Notes: generated from the sequence alone by a model not told the origin. Positions 36,008 to 45,203 are shown, numbered from the stretch's first letter. The stretch is 64,000 bases of DNA from Achromobacter piechaudii NBRC 102461 (GCF_001571245.1 NZ_BCTK01000001.1:930001-994000); one strand, 5' to 3'. Numbers and translations: made by a program.

Positions 36008-36583
36008 TCAGATCTTCAGATCGCGCAGCAGCTTGGTCAGTTCGGCTGCGGTCATCAACGATACACCCTGCGCCTTGGCGTAGGCCCACGCGTTGTCCGA
36101 CACGTCGCCCAGCGCAATGTAGATGGCTTCGCGCGCACCGCGCTTTTCACGCGCGGCCTGCAATTCGCGCAGCGGCTCGACGCCGACGCGCGCCGCCTTC
36201 CAGCGCTTGGCGCTGACGATCGCCACGTGGCCGTCCTTGCTCAACGCGAAGTCCGCGCCCGGCGTTTGCAGGCGTTGGACTTCGCAGCCGTCGCGCTTGA
36301 AGCCGGCTTCGACGGTGTTGGCGAACTCGGCCCACGACATGGCGGCCGCAGCCTGAGTCACGGCCTGCACGCGCGTGTCGGACGGCGCGCGCAATTGCTT
36401 GTAGGCGGCCATGATCGCGATCACCGCGAACGGCACCGCCGCGAACACGCCCATCGCGGCATATTCCAGCGGCAACGCGGCAAAGCCGCCGGCGCTCAAC
36501 AGCAGCGCCACGCCCGCGCTCATCCACCACGGCGAGCGCAGCAGAACGGCGAAGATGGAGTTCTGGGACATCTTGAATTTCAT
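36008..36583 (-). CDS. Membrane-anchored restriction endonuclease-like protein (Mrr_cat)
   Basis: 191 aa. Two membrane helices (about 20-38 and 42-62) precede a PD-(D/E)xK nuclease-like domain (about 82-191). The putative active site is Asp111 (GADFAL) and Ser-Ala-Lys at 124-126 (VSAKRW); normal Mrr-like enzymes have Glu or Gln two residues before the Lys, so Ser124 is unusual and catalysis is uncertain. No methylase or specificity subunit is adjacent. Similar small membrane forms are widespread in proteobacteria and their role is unknown. Confidence 0.8.
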   Translation of the reverse strand: MKFKMSQNSIFAVLLRSPWWMSAGVALLLSAGGFAALPLEYAAMGVFAAVPFAVIAIMAAYKQLRAPSDTRVQAVTQAAAAMSWAEFANTVEAGFKRDGCEVQRLQTPGADFALSKDGHVAIVSAKRWKAARVGVEPLRELQAAREKRGAREAIYIALGDVSDNAWAYAKAQGVSLMTAAELTKLLRDLKI

Positions 36584-36622
36584 GGGGACTCGCGGCGTTG
36601 CGGGGTGTGGGGAGGGCGGGGC

Positions 36623-36862
36623 TCAGGCGTCGGGGGTGTCGGCTGCGCGCACCACGATGCGGATGTCGCCGATGGTGACGATCTGGCCGCCTCGGATCTT
36701 CGCGGTTTTGCGCGTTTCGACGACGCCGCCGACGCTGACGTGGCCGTCGGCCACCATCATCTTGCCCGCGCCGCCGCTGTCGCAGACGCCGGTGGCTTTC
36801 AGGAGCTGGTTGATTTCAATATAGGGGCTGCCGTCGGCAAGCGTGAATTCGATCAGGGGCAT
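36623..36862 (-). CDS. S4-domain RNA-binding protein, YbcJ-like
   Basis: 79 aa, almost only an S4 fold: YIEINQLLKATGVCDSGG, then GKMMVADGHVSVGGVVETRK and the closing strand. YbcJ-type proteins bind RNA and are thought to have a ribosome-related role, not proven. It lies between the Mrr-like gene (39 bases) and DUF502 (30 bases) on the same strand, so a shared transcript is possible. Confidence 0.88.
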   Translation of the reverse strand: MPLIEFTLADGSPYIEINQLLKATGVCDSGGAGKMMVADGHVSVGGVVETRKTAKIRGGQIVTIGDIRIVVRAADTPDA

Positions 36863-36892
36863 GGATTGCGCGGTAGAAAAATGAAGGGCGGC

Positions 36893-37717
36893 TCAGAGCG
36901 GGCCGCCGCCGTGAGGCGTGCTGGAGGGGGCGCTGGTCGTGGATGCGCTTGCGGCGGACTTTGCGGTATTCGGATTGCCCGCATTGACCGCCGTGCCAGT
37001 ACTGGCCGTGCCGCTACTGGCCGTGCTCATCGGAGCGGCCGGCTCGGCGGGCGCTTGCGGCGTTACCGGGGCATCGGGCGCAGCGGCCGCATCGGCCGTA
37101 GCCGGCGCGCTGGGCGCGGCGGGGCGGCTGGGCGCTTCGGCGCGCGCCATCCAGGCGATCAGCGACGAACGCATGGCTTCTTCCACCGACATCTGAATGG
37201 GTTGCACCCAATCTTGAGGCACGAAAACCGTGTAGCCGCCAATCATGTAGCCCATCGGCAGATAGACGGCCACGCGGTCGCCCTGCGTGAATCCTTCCGG
37301 CAGGCCTTCCATGCTGCGGCGGGTCACCAGGCCCACCAGTTCCAGCTGTTGCCCCGGCAAGCGCAAAATCACCACCTGCTGGGCGGTGTTCTTGGAGCTG
37401 GGCGAAAAATAATCGGCAAAACTCTTCAGCGACGAATAAATGCTCTTGACCACGGGCAGGTTGGTGAAGGGCATTTCCACCAAGGTCAGAACCCGCTGCA
37501 CGCGTTGCTTGGACACCAGATAGCCGATGGCCAGGATGGCCAGGATGCCCAGCGCCAGACCCATGCCCGGCACGTAGAAGCCGCCGATGAAGGGGCGCAG
37601 GAAGGTCAGCGCCACCGCCTCGGTCCAGGCCAGGAAGATGTACAGCAGGTAGATGGTCAGCGCCAGCGGCAGGACGGTGATCAAGCCACGGAAGAAGTAT
37701 TTATATAGGCGAGTCAT
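36893..37717 (-). CDS. DUF502 inner-membrane protein with Ala/Pro-rich tail
   Basis: 274 aa. Two membrane helices near the N-terminus (about 10-32 and 50-72) and the conserved core VEMPFTNLPVVKSIYSSLKSFADYF (in pieces from about 92) define DUF502. The last 75 residues are a low-complexity tail of Ala, Pro, Thr and Ser (from about 196), probably unfolded. Function unknown. First gene of the possible DUF502-S4-Mrr run on the minus strand. Confidence 0.88.
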   Translation of the reverse strand: MTRLYKYFFRGLITVLPLALTIYLLYIFLAWTEAVALTFLRPFIGGFYVPGMGLALGILAILAIGYLVSKQRVQRVLTLVEMPFTNLPVVKSIYSSLKSFADYFSPSSKNTAQQVVILRLPGQQLELVGLVTRRSMEGLPEGFTQGDRVAVYLPMGYMIGGYTVFVPQDWVQPIQMSVEEAMRSSLIAWMARAEAPSRPAAPSAPATADAAAAPDAPVTPQAPAEPAAPMSTASSGTASTGTAVNAGNPNTAKSAASASTTSAPSSTPHGGGPL

Positions 37718-37844
37718 AGGCAGGGACTAAAGAATTGGGGTCGGACCAGGCTTGCCGGCGCGGGCCAGAGGGCCGCCAGCATAGCAGCCACGGGCGCGCG
37801 CGCCCGTAACAAACCGCATGCCCGGCATGCGCCGCGCCTGGCGG

Positions 37845-38312
37845 CTAGCGGTCCACGGGCAGAAACAAGGTTTCCTTGATTTCTTCCATGACCACGTAGC
37901 TGCGCGATTCCGCCGAGGCGGGCAGGCGCTTCAGGATCTCGCCCAGCAGACGGCGGTATTCATTCATTTCGGTCAGCCGGGCCTTGACCAGATAATCGAA
38001 ATCGCCAGACACAAGGTGGCATTCCATCACCTCGGGCACGTAAAGCAGCTCTTTCTTGACCTTGTCGAACACATCGCCCGACTTGGCTGACAGCTTGATC
38101 TCCAGGAAGACCAGCAGGTTCTTGCCCAGTGCGGCGGGATTGACGCGCGCATGGTAACCCGTGATCACGCCTTCGCGCTCCATCCGTTTGACCCGGTCCG
38201 AACAGGGGGTGGCCGACAGGCTCACGCGCTCGGCCAGATCCGTGACGGAAATACGACCTTCGCGTTGCAGGATGTCGAGGATTTTCAGGTCGATTCTATC
38301 TAGGTCGCGCAT
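37845..38312 (-). CDS. Lrp/AsnC-family regulator, probable dadA activator
   Basis: 155 aa. Helix-turn-helix at about 5-50 (LDILQREGRISVTDLAERVSLS) and a RAM ligand domain to the end (VFLEIKLSAK near 70; SGDFDYLVKARL near 105). ATG 38312 starts the domain; 19 further open codons upstream carry no domain sequence. It is divergent from dadA with 134 bases between starts. In several proteobacteria an Lrp-type protein next to dadA switches it on with alanine; the same is inferred here. Confidence 0.92.
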   Translation of the reverse strand: MRDLDRIDLKILDILQREGRISVTDLAERVSLSATPCSDRVKRMEREGVITGYHARVNPAALGKNLLVFLEIKLSAKSGDVFDKVKKELLYVPEVMECHLVSGDFDYLVKARLTEMNEYRRLLGEILKRLPASAESRSYVVMEEIKETLFLPVDR

Positions 38313-38375
38313 TTCACTTTTGGCGATCAGAAAACAAGGGGCGCCCGAGAAAAAGCTCTGCCAAAGCAAAATAAT

Positions 38376-38390
38376 CAGTGCTTTTCACTG
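38376..38390. promoter_or_regulatory. Inverted repeat in the lrp-dadA control region
   Basis: CAGTG (38376-38380) and CACTG (38386-38390) flank CTTTT, about midway between the two divergent starts. Lrp-type proteins often bind such short, imperfectly symmetric AT-containing sites; support is weak. Confidence 0.3.
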
Positions 38391-38446
38391 CGAGGAGGCT
38401 CATAGACTACCGAAATTACTGAGCAAATCCAAATACGGAAAGAATC

Positions 38447-39748
38447 ATGCATGTGATCGTCCTCGGCAGCGGCGTTATCGGCACCACCACCGCGTATTAC
38501 CTGGCCCGTCAGGGCGCCCGGGTGACGGTCCTGGACCGCCAGCCCGCCGCCGCCCAGGAAACCAGCTATGCCAACGCCGGCCAGGTGTCGCCGGGCTATT
38601 CCACGCCCTGGGCTGCGCCCGGCATTCCGCTCAAGGCCATCAAGTGGTTGTTCAAGAAACATGCCCCGCTGGCCATCCGCCTGGACGGCAGCCTGTACCA
38701 GCTCAAGTGGATGGCGGCGATGCTGGCCAACTGTTCGGCCGACCGCTACTCCGTCAATAAAGAGCGCATGTTGCGGCTGGCCGAATACAGCCGCGATTGC
38801 CTGCGCGAACTGCGCGCCTCCACCGGCATCCATTACGAAGAGCGCACGCGCGGCACCTTGCAGTTGTTCCGCACCGACGCGCAGATGGAAGCGGCGCGCC
38901 GCGACATCGCCGTGCTGGAAGAGGTGGGCGTGCCCTACGAACTGCTGGACCGCAATCGCCTCGTGACGGCCGAACCTGCGCTGGCGCGTTCGATCCACAA
39001 GCTGGCGGGCGGCCTGCGCCTGCCCAACGATGAAACCGGCGATTGCCGCCTGTTCACGACACGCCTGGCCGAAATGGCGGCGGGCCTGGGCGTGGAATTC
39101 CGCTATAACCAGACCGTTTCGGGCCTGAACGTCGCGGGCGGGCAGATCACCGGCGTGCGCGTGGGCGATGAGGTCCTCACGGCCGACCGCTACGTGGCCG
39201 CCTTCGGCAGCTACACCCGCGGCCTGCTTGAGCCGCTGGGCCTGGACCTGCCGGTCTACCCGGTCAAGGGCTACTCGCTGACCATCCCCATGAAGGACGA
39301 GGCCGCCGCGCCCGTCTCGACCATCCTCGACGAAACCTACAAGATCGCGGTCACGCGCTTTGACGACCGCATCCGCGTGGGCGGCATGGCGGAATTGTCC
39401 GGCTTCGATCTGCGCCTGAAAGACGCGCGCCGCAAGACGCTGGAACTGGTCGTCAACGATCTCTTCCCCGATAGCGGCCACGTGGCGCAGGCGGAATTCT
39501 GGACGGGTCTGCGCCCGATGACGCCGGACAGCACGCCCATCGTCGGGCCGACGCGTTACGGCAACCTGTTCCTGAATACCGGCCATGGCACGCTGGGCTG
39601 GACCATGGCGTGCGGCTCCGGCAAGCTGGTGGCCGATCAGGTGATGGGCCAGCGGCCCGCTATCCGCACGGATGGGCTGGGTCTGTCGCGCTACGAGCGC
39701 GGCGCCGCATCCAACCCCGATCTGGTGCTGGGCAGCAAGAGCGCCTGA
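38447..39748 (+). CDS. dadA: D-amino acid dehydrogenase small subunit
   Basis: 433 aa, standard length for DadA. FAD motif GSGVIG at 7-12, then [21 protein letters not shown] near 45-65, which is specific to DadA, and SPxxxGPT-type end motif ([20 protein letters not shown] in pieces near 365-385). It oxidatively deaminates D-alanine and other D-amino acids at the membrane, feeding the respiratory chain. The racemase gene dadX, often next to it, is not here. GGAAAGA precedes ATG 38447. The divergent Lrp-type gene probably regulates it. Confidence 0.95.
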   Translation: MHVIVLGSGVIGTTTAYYLARQGARVTVLDRQPAAAQETSYANAGQVSPGYSTPWAAPGIPLKAIKWLFKKHAPLAIRLDGSLYQLKWMAAMLANCSADRYSVNKERMLRLAEYSRDCLRELRASTGIHYEERTRGTLQLFRTDAQMEAARRDIAVLEEVGVPYELLDRNRLVTAEPALARSIHKLAGGLRLPNDETGDCRLFTTRLAEMAAGLGVEFRYNQTVSGLNVAGGQITGVRVGDEVLTADRYVAAFGSYTRGLLEPLGLDLPVYPVKGYSLTIPMKDEAAAPVSTILDETYKIAVTRFDDRIRVGGMAELSGFDLRLKDARRKTLELVVNDLFPDSGHVAQAEFWTGLRPMTPDSTPIVGPTRYGNLFLNTGHGTLGWTMACGSGKLVADQVMGQRPAIRTDGLGLSRYERGAASNPDLVLGSKSA

Positions 39749-39821
39749 CCCGTTTGCGCGGGTGTGATCAATTTGCCATTGTGCTTTTTTGACAGGCGCC
39801 GGCTTATGCCAAAATCGGCGC

Positions 39822-40946
39822 ATGACTCATTTCCTGCATACCGCCGATTGGCAGATCGGCCGTCAATACGGCCAGTTTGAAACCGACGACGCCGCCTTGC
39901 TGGCCGAGGCGCGCTTCGACGTCGTGGCGCGCATCGCGGCGCTGGCCGCCGAACGCCGCGTCGATGCCGTGCTGGTCGCCGGCGACGTCTTCGACACCCA
40001 AGGCGTCTCCGACCGCAGCATCCGCCGCCTGTTCGCGGCGATGACGGCGTATGCCGGCCCCTGGGTCATGATCGCCGGCAACCACGACGCGGCGCTGGCC
40101 GACAGTGTCTGGAGCCGAGCGGCACAACTGGATTGCATACCCGCGAACGTGCACGTGCCCACGCGCATCGGCGTGGTCGATCTTGCCGATATCAACCTGG
40201 CGGTGCTCGCCGCGCCGCTCACCCAGCGCCATACCTACGACGACGTCACGCAGGCGTTCGACACCCTGGAATCCGAACCCGGCCGCGTGCGCGTCGGGCT
40301 GGCCCATGGCAGCGTATCGGGCCGGCTGCCGGACACCATCGACGCCACCAACCCCATCGCCCCGGACCGCGCCGAACGCGCCCGGCTCGACTATCTGGCG
40401 CTGGGCGATTGGCACGGCTGCCTGTCCATCGACTCGCGTACCTGGTATGCGGGCACGCCCGAGCAAGACCGTTTTCGCGGCAACGAACCCGGCTACGTGC
40501 TGGACGTGCGCATCGACGCGCCCGGCGCCACGCCGGTGGTCGAGCGCGTGGCCATCGGCAAGTACCGCTGGTCTGCCTGGACGGAAACCATCAGCCTGCC
40601 TTCCGACGCGCAGGCGCTGGCCCAGCGCTTGTCCGCCTTGCGCGGCGAAGACGTGCTGCGGCTGGATGTAGAAGGGCACGTCAACATGGAAACCTGGGAC
40701 GCGCTGCAACGCGCCATGGATCAGGCCGCCGCGCAGGTGCGCGCGCTGCTGCCGGACGTATCCGGCTTGCGCCTGGAACCCGATCAAGCCGATCTTGCCG
40801 AGCTGGGCGCCAGCGGTTACGTGGGCGAAGTCGCCGCGCAGTTGCAGGCCTTGCAGGCCGATGGCGAACAGGCTGCCGTCGCCGCCGAAGCGCTGCGGCT
40901 GCTCTTGCGGTTCCAGCGCGAAAGCGCCACGGGAGCCGCCAAATGA
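39822..40946 (+). CDS. SbcD-like metallophosphoesterase (DNA repair exonuclease family)
   Basis: 374 aa. Calcineurin-like motifs in order: D9-W-Q11 (HTADWQIG), GDVFD near 58, GNHD near 86, AHG near 173 and GDWHG near 200. In motif I canonical SbcD/Mre11 has D-x-H; here Gln takes the His place, a variant seen in a separate branch of this family. It probably forms a nuclease-ATPase complex with the next gene, whose start overlaps its stop by 4 bases. ATG 39822 begins at the catalytic domain. Confidence 0.9.
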   Translation: MTHFLHTADWQIGRQYGQFETDDAALLAEARFDVVARIAALAAERRVDAVLVAGDVFDTQGVSDRSIRRLFAAMTAYAGPWVMIAGNHDAALADSVWSRAAQLDCIPANVHVPTRIGVVDLADINLAVLAAPLTQRHTYDDVTQAFDTLESEPGRVRVGLAHGSVSGRLPDTIDATNPIAPDRAERARLDYLALGDWHGCLSIDSRTWYAGTPEQDRFRGNEPGYVLDVRIDAPGATPVVERVAIGKYRWSAWTETISLPSDAQALAQRLSALRGEDVLRLDVEGHVNMETWDALQRAMDQAAAQVRALLPDVSGLRLEPDQADLAELGASGYVGEVAAQLQALQADGEQAAVAAEALRLLLRFQRESATGAAK

Positions 40947-43573
40947 AACTATCCCGCATTGCGCTTGAAGAATTTCGCAAGTTTCGCCAACCCCTGGTGC
41001 TGGACGGCCTGCAAGACGGTTTGAACCTTTTCGTTGGCGCGAACGAGGCCGGGAAAAGCACGGTGGCAGCCGCCATACGCGCCGCTTTCCTGGAACGCTA
41101 CAGCACCAGCAAAGTCGCCGATCTGGCGCCGCATGGCGAATCGGGCGCGCGGCCCAGCGTGGAATTGTCGTTCGCCCATGCCGGCCACCGGTACGTGCTT
41201 AAAAAGCAATTCCTGTCGCGCGCGCGCTGCGAATTGCTGATCGACGAGGGCGCGCAGCGCCTGGATGGCGAGGAAGCCGAAAACGCGCTGGCGGCGTTGC
41301 TGGGTTTTGAACTGCCGGGCCGTGGGCAAAGCAAGCCGGATCTGGCCGGCATCCCCGGTTTGCTATGGATCCAGCAAGGCGATGGCCACAACTTGCAGGC
41401 GGCGGCGTCGCACGCGGGCACGCATTTGCGCGACGCGCTGACGCAGCTATCCGGTGAATTGACGGCCACCGATGGCGACCGGTTGTTCGAACGCGTCTCG
41501 ACCGAGCGCGCCGCCTTGCTGGACGCGCGCAACGGGCGTCCCAAGGGCATTTATAAAGACGCCGAGGACGCCTTGGCGCGCGCCACCGCCGAGCGCGACG
41601 ACTGCGCGCAGGCCATGGCGCAATTGAATGCCGATGTCGACCGTCTGGCCGGCCTGCGCCGTGAACACGAGCGGGCTCAGGCCAGTGAACCCTGGAAAGA
41701 TTTCGAGGCCAAGGCCGCTGAGGCGCGCGCGCGGCTGGCCGCCGCGGCCAAACAACGCGAGGCGCTTGAAGGCCTGCGCCGCGAACAGACGCAAGCCTCG
41801 CAAACGCTGGCCTTGCTGCAAGATCAGGTGCGGCGCGACCAGCAAGACGACGCCGATCACCAGGGGCTGGTGAAGGAAGCGCAGGCCGCGCGCGCCCGTG
41901 TGGACGCCGCGCAAGCACCGCTTGCCCGAGCCCAGCAGCAACAGCAGGCGCATGCCGCCGCGCTGGACGCCGCCCGCTTGCGCGTGGCCGCCGTTCAAGC
42001 CGTGTCGGACCGCCGCGACCTGGAACATCAACTGGGCCAGCTCAATGCCGAAGTCGAACGGCTGGATGCCGCGCTGCACGCCGTCACCGCCCTTATCGAG
42101 CAAGGCTCCACGCTGAAATCCGAAGCGTTGCGCATAGAAATCGCCGATGGCGATATCGACGCGCTGCGCAAGGCCGAACGCGAGCTGGCCAATCTGCAAT
42201 TGCGTCAGCAAGCGGTCGCGACACGTTTGTCTTATCAGCTGGAAGCCGGGCGTACGGCAACGTTGAATGGCCGTGAGTTGGCCGGCACGGATCAAGTGCT
42301 GCTGACTGCCGCCGCCGATCTGGATCTGCCCGGCGTCGGCCGCTTCCGTATCGAGCCGGGTGGCCAGGATCTGCCCGCGCTCCAGCGCGAGCTTGGTGGC
42401 CTGCAAACGGCCTGGAACGCGTTGCTGGAACGGTTGGGCGTGGCCACATTGGCCGATGCCGAACAGCGGCATGCACGCTACACGGCCTTGCAGCGCGAGC
42501 TTGAGGGCATGCGCAAGACCCTGGCCATCCACGCGCCCAAGGGCCTGGATGCACTGCGTGCGCAGCGCGACGACGCCTTGGCCCGCCGCGTGCCGCTCCA
42601 GGAACGGCTGGCGAAGCTGCCGGTGTTGGCGGGCGATGCTGGCCAGGACGATCTGCCTGGCGCAACGCAGGCGCTGCGTGAAGCGACGTCGCTTGCCGCG
42701 CAGGCCGATGCGGCGTTGGCGGCGGCGCAGCGCGCGCTGGACGCCGACGTGGCGCGCGCGCAGGTGCTTGAGGGGCAGGCGGCGGCTCGCGCGGCCGATA
42801 TGCAGTCGGCCGAACGCGCCAGCCAGCGTCAAGCGCGCGCGGGGCGGCTGGCCGAGGCGCGCAGCGCCCATGACGAGCTGGATCGCCGCGTGGCCGAGGC
42901 AACGGCCGCCTTGGCGGAACACCGGCCGGAACTGGCCGAGCAGGACGTCCAGCGCTACGAAAAATCCGCGGCGATCGAACGCGAAGCGCAACACAAGCGG
43001 CATGGCGAAATCCTGCAATTGCAGGGCAAGCTGGATCAAGCGGGCGCGCAAGGCTTGGGCGAACGCCTGTCCGAAGCCGAGGCCGCGTGCGAACGCCTGA
43101 CGCGTCGGCGCGATGAACTGGCTCGCCGCGCGGCGGCGCTGGATCTGCTGCAGAAGCTGCTGACCGACAAGCGCGCCGCCGCCACGCAGCGCCTGCAAGC
43201 TCCATTGGCCCGCCGCTTGAACCACTATCTGGCGCTGCTGTTTCCCGACGCGGCGCTGCGTCTGGACGACGCGTTGCTGCCGACGGCGTTGCGCCGCGAG
43301 CAGGGCGAGGACCTGCTGGACGCGCTGAGTTTCGGCACGCGCGAGCAACTGGGCATTCTTGCTCGATTCGCGTATGCGGATTTGCTGCGCGAAGCCGGCC
43401 GGCCCACTTTGCTGCTGCTGGACGATGCGCTGGTGCACACCGACGATGCTCGGCGCGACTTCATGAAGCGCGCCTTGTTCGATGCGGCGACCCGCCATCA
43501 GATTCTGATGTTCACCTGCCATGGCGATGCCTGGCGCGACATGGGCGTCGAGCAACGTCGCATCGGCGCGTGA
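40943..43573 (+). CDS. SbcC/YhaN-like AAA ATPase with long coiled coil
   Basis: 876 aa. Walker A GANEAGKS at 33-40 in an SMC/Rad50-type N-terminus; long Ala/Gln/Glu/Arg coiled-coil arms (about 170-330 and 500-740); the ABC signature LSFGTREQLGILARFA near 795-810 and Walker B LLLLDDALVHTDD near 830, with Asp-Asp where Asp-Glu is usual. No C-x-x-C zinc hook is found in the coiled coil, so it is nearer to hook-less YhaN-type proteins than to SbcC. Start ATG 40943 by ATGA overlap with the nuclease gene. A role in DNA end processing or repair is inferred; defence cannot be excluded. Confidence 0.88.
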   Translation: MKLSRIALEEFRKFRQPLVLDGLQDGLNLFVGANEAGKSTVAAAIRAAFLERYSTSKVADLAPHGESGARPSVELSFAHAGHRYVLKKQFLSRARCELLIDEGAQRLDGEEAENALAALLGFELPGRGQSKPDLAGIPGLLWIQQGDGHNLQAAASHAGTHLRDALTQLSGELTATDGDRLFERVSTERAALLDARNGRPKGIYKDAEDALARATAERDDCAQAMAQLNADVDRLAGLRREHERAQASEPWKDFEAKAAEARARLAAAAKQREALEGLRREQTQASQTLALLQDQVRRDQQDDADHQGLVKEAQAARARVDAAQAPLARAQQQQQAHAAALDAARLRVAAVQAVSDRRDLEHQLGQLNAEVERLDAALHAVTALIEQGSTLKSEALRIEIADGDIDALRKAERELANLQLRQQAVATRLSYQLEAGRTATLNGRELAGTDQVLLTAAADLDLPGVGRFRIEPGGQDLPALQRELGGLQTAWNALLERLGVATLADAEQRHARYTALQRELEGMRKTLAIHAPKGLDALRAQRDDALARRVPLQERLAKLPVLAGDAGQDDLPGATQALREATSLAAQADAALAAAQRALDADVARAQVLEGQAAARAADMQSAERASQRQARAGRLAEARSAHDELDRRVAEATAALAEHRPELAEQDVQRYEKSAAIEREAQHKRHGEILQLQGKLDQAGAQGLGERLSEAEAACERLTRRRDELARRAAALDLLQKLLTDKRAAATQRLQAPLARRLNHYLALLFPDAALRLDDALLPTALRREQGEDLLDALSFGTREQLGILARFAYADLLREAGRPTLLLLDDALVHTDDARRDFMKRALFDAATRHQILMFTCHGDAWRDMGVEQRRIGA

Positions 43574-43690
43574 CGTAGGCGGGCGAGGGCATGACCGCGG
43601 CCACTTGCGCGGCGAGCTTCGCTCGCGTCGGCGCGTCGTCGAAGCGGGCGAGGGCGGAATGATCAAGCCAGCCGCGCGTGCCGTGTCGGA

Positions 43691-44059
43691 TCAGAAGCGC
43701 TGGATTTCGTCCGATCCTCTTGACGGGAAAAGCGGCGATCGGTAGCCTTTGCGCATGCCCGATTTCCAGCCCCTCGCCAACGTTGCCACCGCCGCCGCCA
43801 CTGCTGCGTCCGCCGTGGCATCCGCGTGGCTGGCCGCCTGTCGGCGCGGCGCGCACCGGCCCTCGTTGCGCGTATCGGGCAAGCCGCTTGATCCCGTTTT
43901 TTCTCCTGTCGTCTGCGCGGTAGTTGCACCGCCGCTTTCGCCGCCAGTCTCTTCGCCGCTGTCGCCGCCCGTCGGCGTGGTTCGAGTTTCGAATCCGCCC
44001 GCCGTGGTCGTGATCGGCTGATTGCCGGCCCGCCATTTTCGGCTCCAGTCTTTAATCAT
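43691..44059 (-). CDS. Doubtful hypothetical protein, Thr/Gly-rich
   Basis: 122 codons from ATG 44059, with GGGA about nine bases upstream as a possible ribosome-binding site. The N-terminus MIKDWSRKWRAGNQ looks protein-like and is followed by a Thr/Gly/Glu-rich run and then an Ala-rich part. No signal peptide, domain or family is recognised, and codon choice is only partly like that of neighbouring genes. It may be a rapidly evolving small protein or a chance frame. Confidence 0.3.
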   Translation of the reverse strand: MIKDWSRKWRAGNQPITTTAGGFETRTTPTGGDSGEETGGESGGATTAQTTGEKTGSSGLPDTRNEGRCAPRRQAASHADATADAAVAAAVATLARGWKSGMRKGYRSPLFPSRGSDEIQRF

Positions 44060-44303
44060 CGTCAGTCCCTACCCACGCCAGATGCGTGCTCGGTTTGTCG
44101 TGCGCGCGTGCTTGTTGCCGTGCCTCGCGTCGCCATGCATGGATCACGCGTAGCGCAGAGTGGCCGCGTGCTGCCCGTGAAGTCGCACGCGGTCGCACTT
44201 GGCCGCATCTGACCGTTTGAGGTGGTTCGTCGCCGTTGTCGCCGCTAGTCGACCGCGCCGCACCGGCCGTTGGCCAGGGATTGTCGATCTGGAGCCTGTG
44301 CTT

Positions 44304-44314
44304 ACCTGACAGGT
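44304..44314 (+). promoter_or_regulatory. Palindrome overlapping the EamA ribosome-binding site
   Basis: ACCTG-A-CAGGT is a perfect 11-base palindrome directly ahead of the gene that starts at 44322. Its right arm is part of the AGGTG that serves as Shine-Dalgarno, so the hairpin, or a protein bound to it, could limit translation. Confidence 0.35.
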
Positions 44315-44321
44315 GAAATCA

Positions 44322-45203
44322 ATGTCTTCCAATCGAAACTCGTGGGCCGCGTATGGTTCCACAACCTTGTTCGTGCTGCTGTGGAGCGGCGGCGCGATCT
44401 TTGCCAAATGGGGGCTGTCGCATGCGTCGGCTTTCGCCTTCCTGCTGCTGCGGTTCGTCCTGGCCTTGTCGGTGCTGGGGCTGATCGGTCTGCGTCGCCG
44501 GCGTTGGCTGCCCGCACCGGGCACGCGCATGACGGTCGCGCTGACCGGCCTGCTGCTGATCGGCGCGTACTCCATCTGCTACCTGCTGGCGCTGGACCAT
44601 GGCATCACGCCAGGCGTGCTGGCCACCCTGTTGGGCGCGCAGCCCATCCTGACCTTGGTGGTGATGGAGCGGCGCTTTGACCCCACCCGGATGGTCGGTT
44701 TGCTGCTCGCGTTGGCGGGCTTGGTCATGGTCGTGTATCAGAGCATCGGCCTGGCGCGCTTTTCGGTCGCGGGCATGGGCTTCGCGTTTGCGGCGCTGGC
44801 CAGCATGACCGTAGGGGCAATCCTGCAAAAGCGCGTCGATCAGCCGCCGCTGGACGTCATGCCGCTTCAATACGCAATCAGCCTGGCCCTGTGCCTGCTG
44901 TTCGCGCCGTTCCAACCTTTGACGGCGCAATGGGGCTTGGGACTGGTGGTGCCGCTGCTGTGGATGGGGTTGGTGATTTCGGTGGGCGCGACGCTGCTGT
45001 TCTACCGCCTGATCCAGGCTGGCGACCTTGTCAACGTCACCAGCCTGTTCTATCTGGTGCCTGCCGGCACGGCGGCATTGGACTACCTGGTGCTGGGCAA
45101 CCGTCTGTCAGGCCTCAGTCTGGCCGGCATGGGAGCAATCTTGCTGGGCCTGATGCTGGTGCTGCGGCATCCGGCCCCGGGCGTCACGCCAAAGCGGGGT
45201 TAG
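44322..45203 (+). CDS. EamA-family (DMT) exporter
   Basis: 293 aa with ten membrane helices in two EamA halves (about 10-140 and 152-288). The first half has LLWSGGAIFAKWGLSHASAFAFL, the second FYLVPAGTAALDYLVLGNRLS, both family hallmarks. Such proteins export amino acids or other metabolites. ATG 44322 is chosen over a GTG three codons earlier. Its last 20 bases overlap the end of the convergent hexapeptide-repeat gene. Confidence 0.9.
   Translation: MSSNRNSWAAYGSTTLFVLLWSGGAIFAKWGLSHASAFAFLLLRFVLALSVLGLIGLRRRRWLPAPGTRMTVALTGLLLIGAYSICYLLALDHGITPGVLATLLGAQPILTLVVMERRFDPTRMVGLLLALAGLVMVVYQSIGLARFSVAGMGFAFAALASMTVGAILQKRVDQPPLDVMPLQYAISLALCLLFAPFQPLTAQWGLGLVVPLLWMGLVISVGATLLFYRLIQAGDLVNVTSLFYLVPAGTAALDYLVLGNRLSGLSLAGMGAILLGLMLVLRHPAPGVTPKRG

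Larger units (their letters stand above)
43574..44321. other. Long intergenic region with repeats and one doubtful small frame
   Basis: 748 bases without a convincing gene. A 12-base direct repeat GCGGGCGAGGGC occurs at 43579-43590 and 43644-43655, with a hairpin GCGAGC-TTC-GCTCGC (43612-43626) between the copies, possibly the terminator of the nuclease-ATPase pair though no T run follows. The middle part carries short GC-rich near-repeats. The last 250 bases hold no feature except the palindrome before the EamA gene. Confidence 0.5.

Noticed and set aside
40133..40942. Extending the SbcC-like gene 270 codons upstream
   Set aside because: The upstream part is out of frame inside the nuclease gene and Arg-rich; the Walker A domain begins correctly at ATG 40943 with an ATGA overlap.
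41447..43666. A 739-codon minus-strand open frame over the SbcC-like gene
   Set aside because: Antisense to the coiled-coil coding part, whose regular codon pattern keeps the opposite frame open.
43749..44021. A 90-codon plus-strand frame (Ala/Val/Pro-rich) as a small gene
   Set aside because: No ribosome-binding site, no family, and composition expected of GC-rich non-coding DNA; the opposite frame is no better than doubtful.
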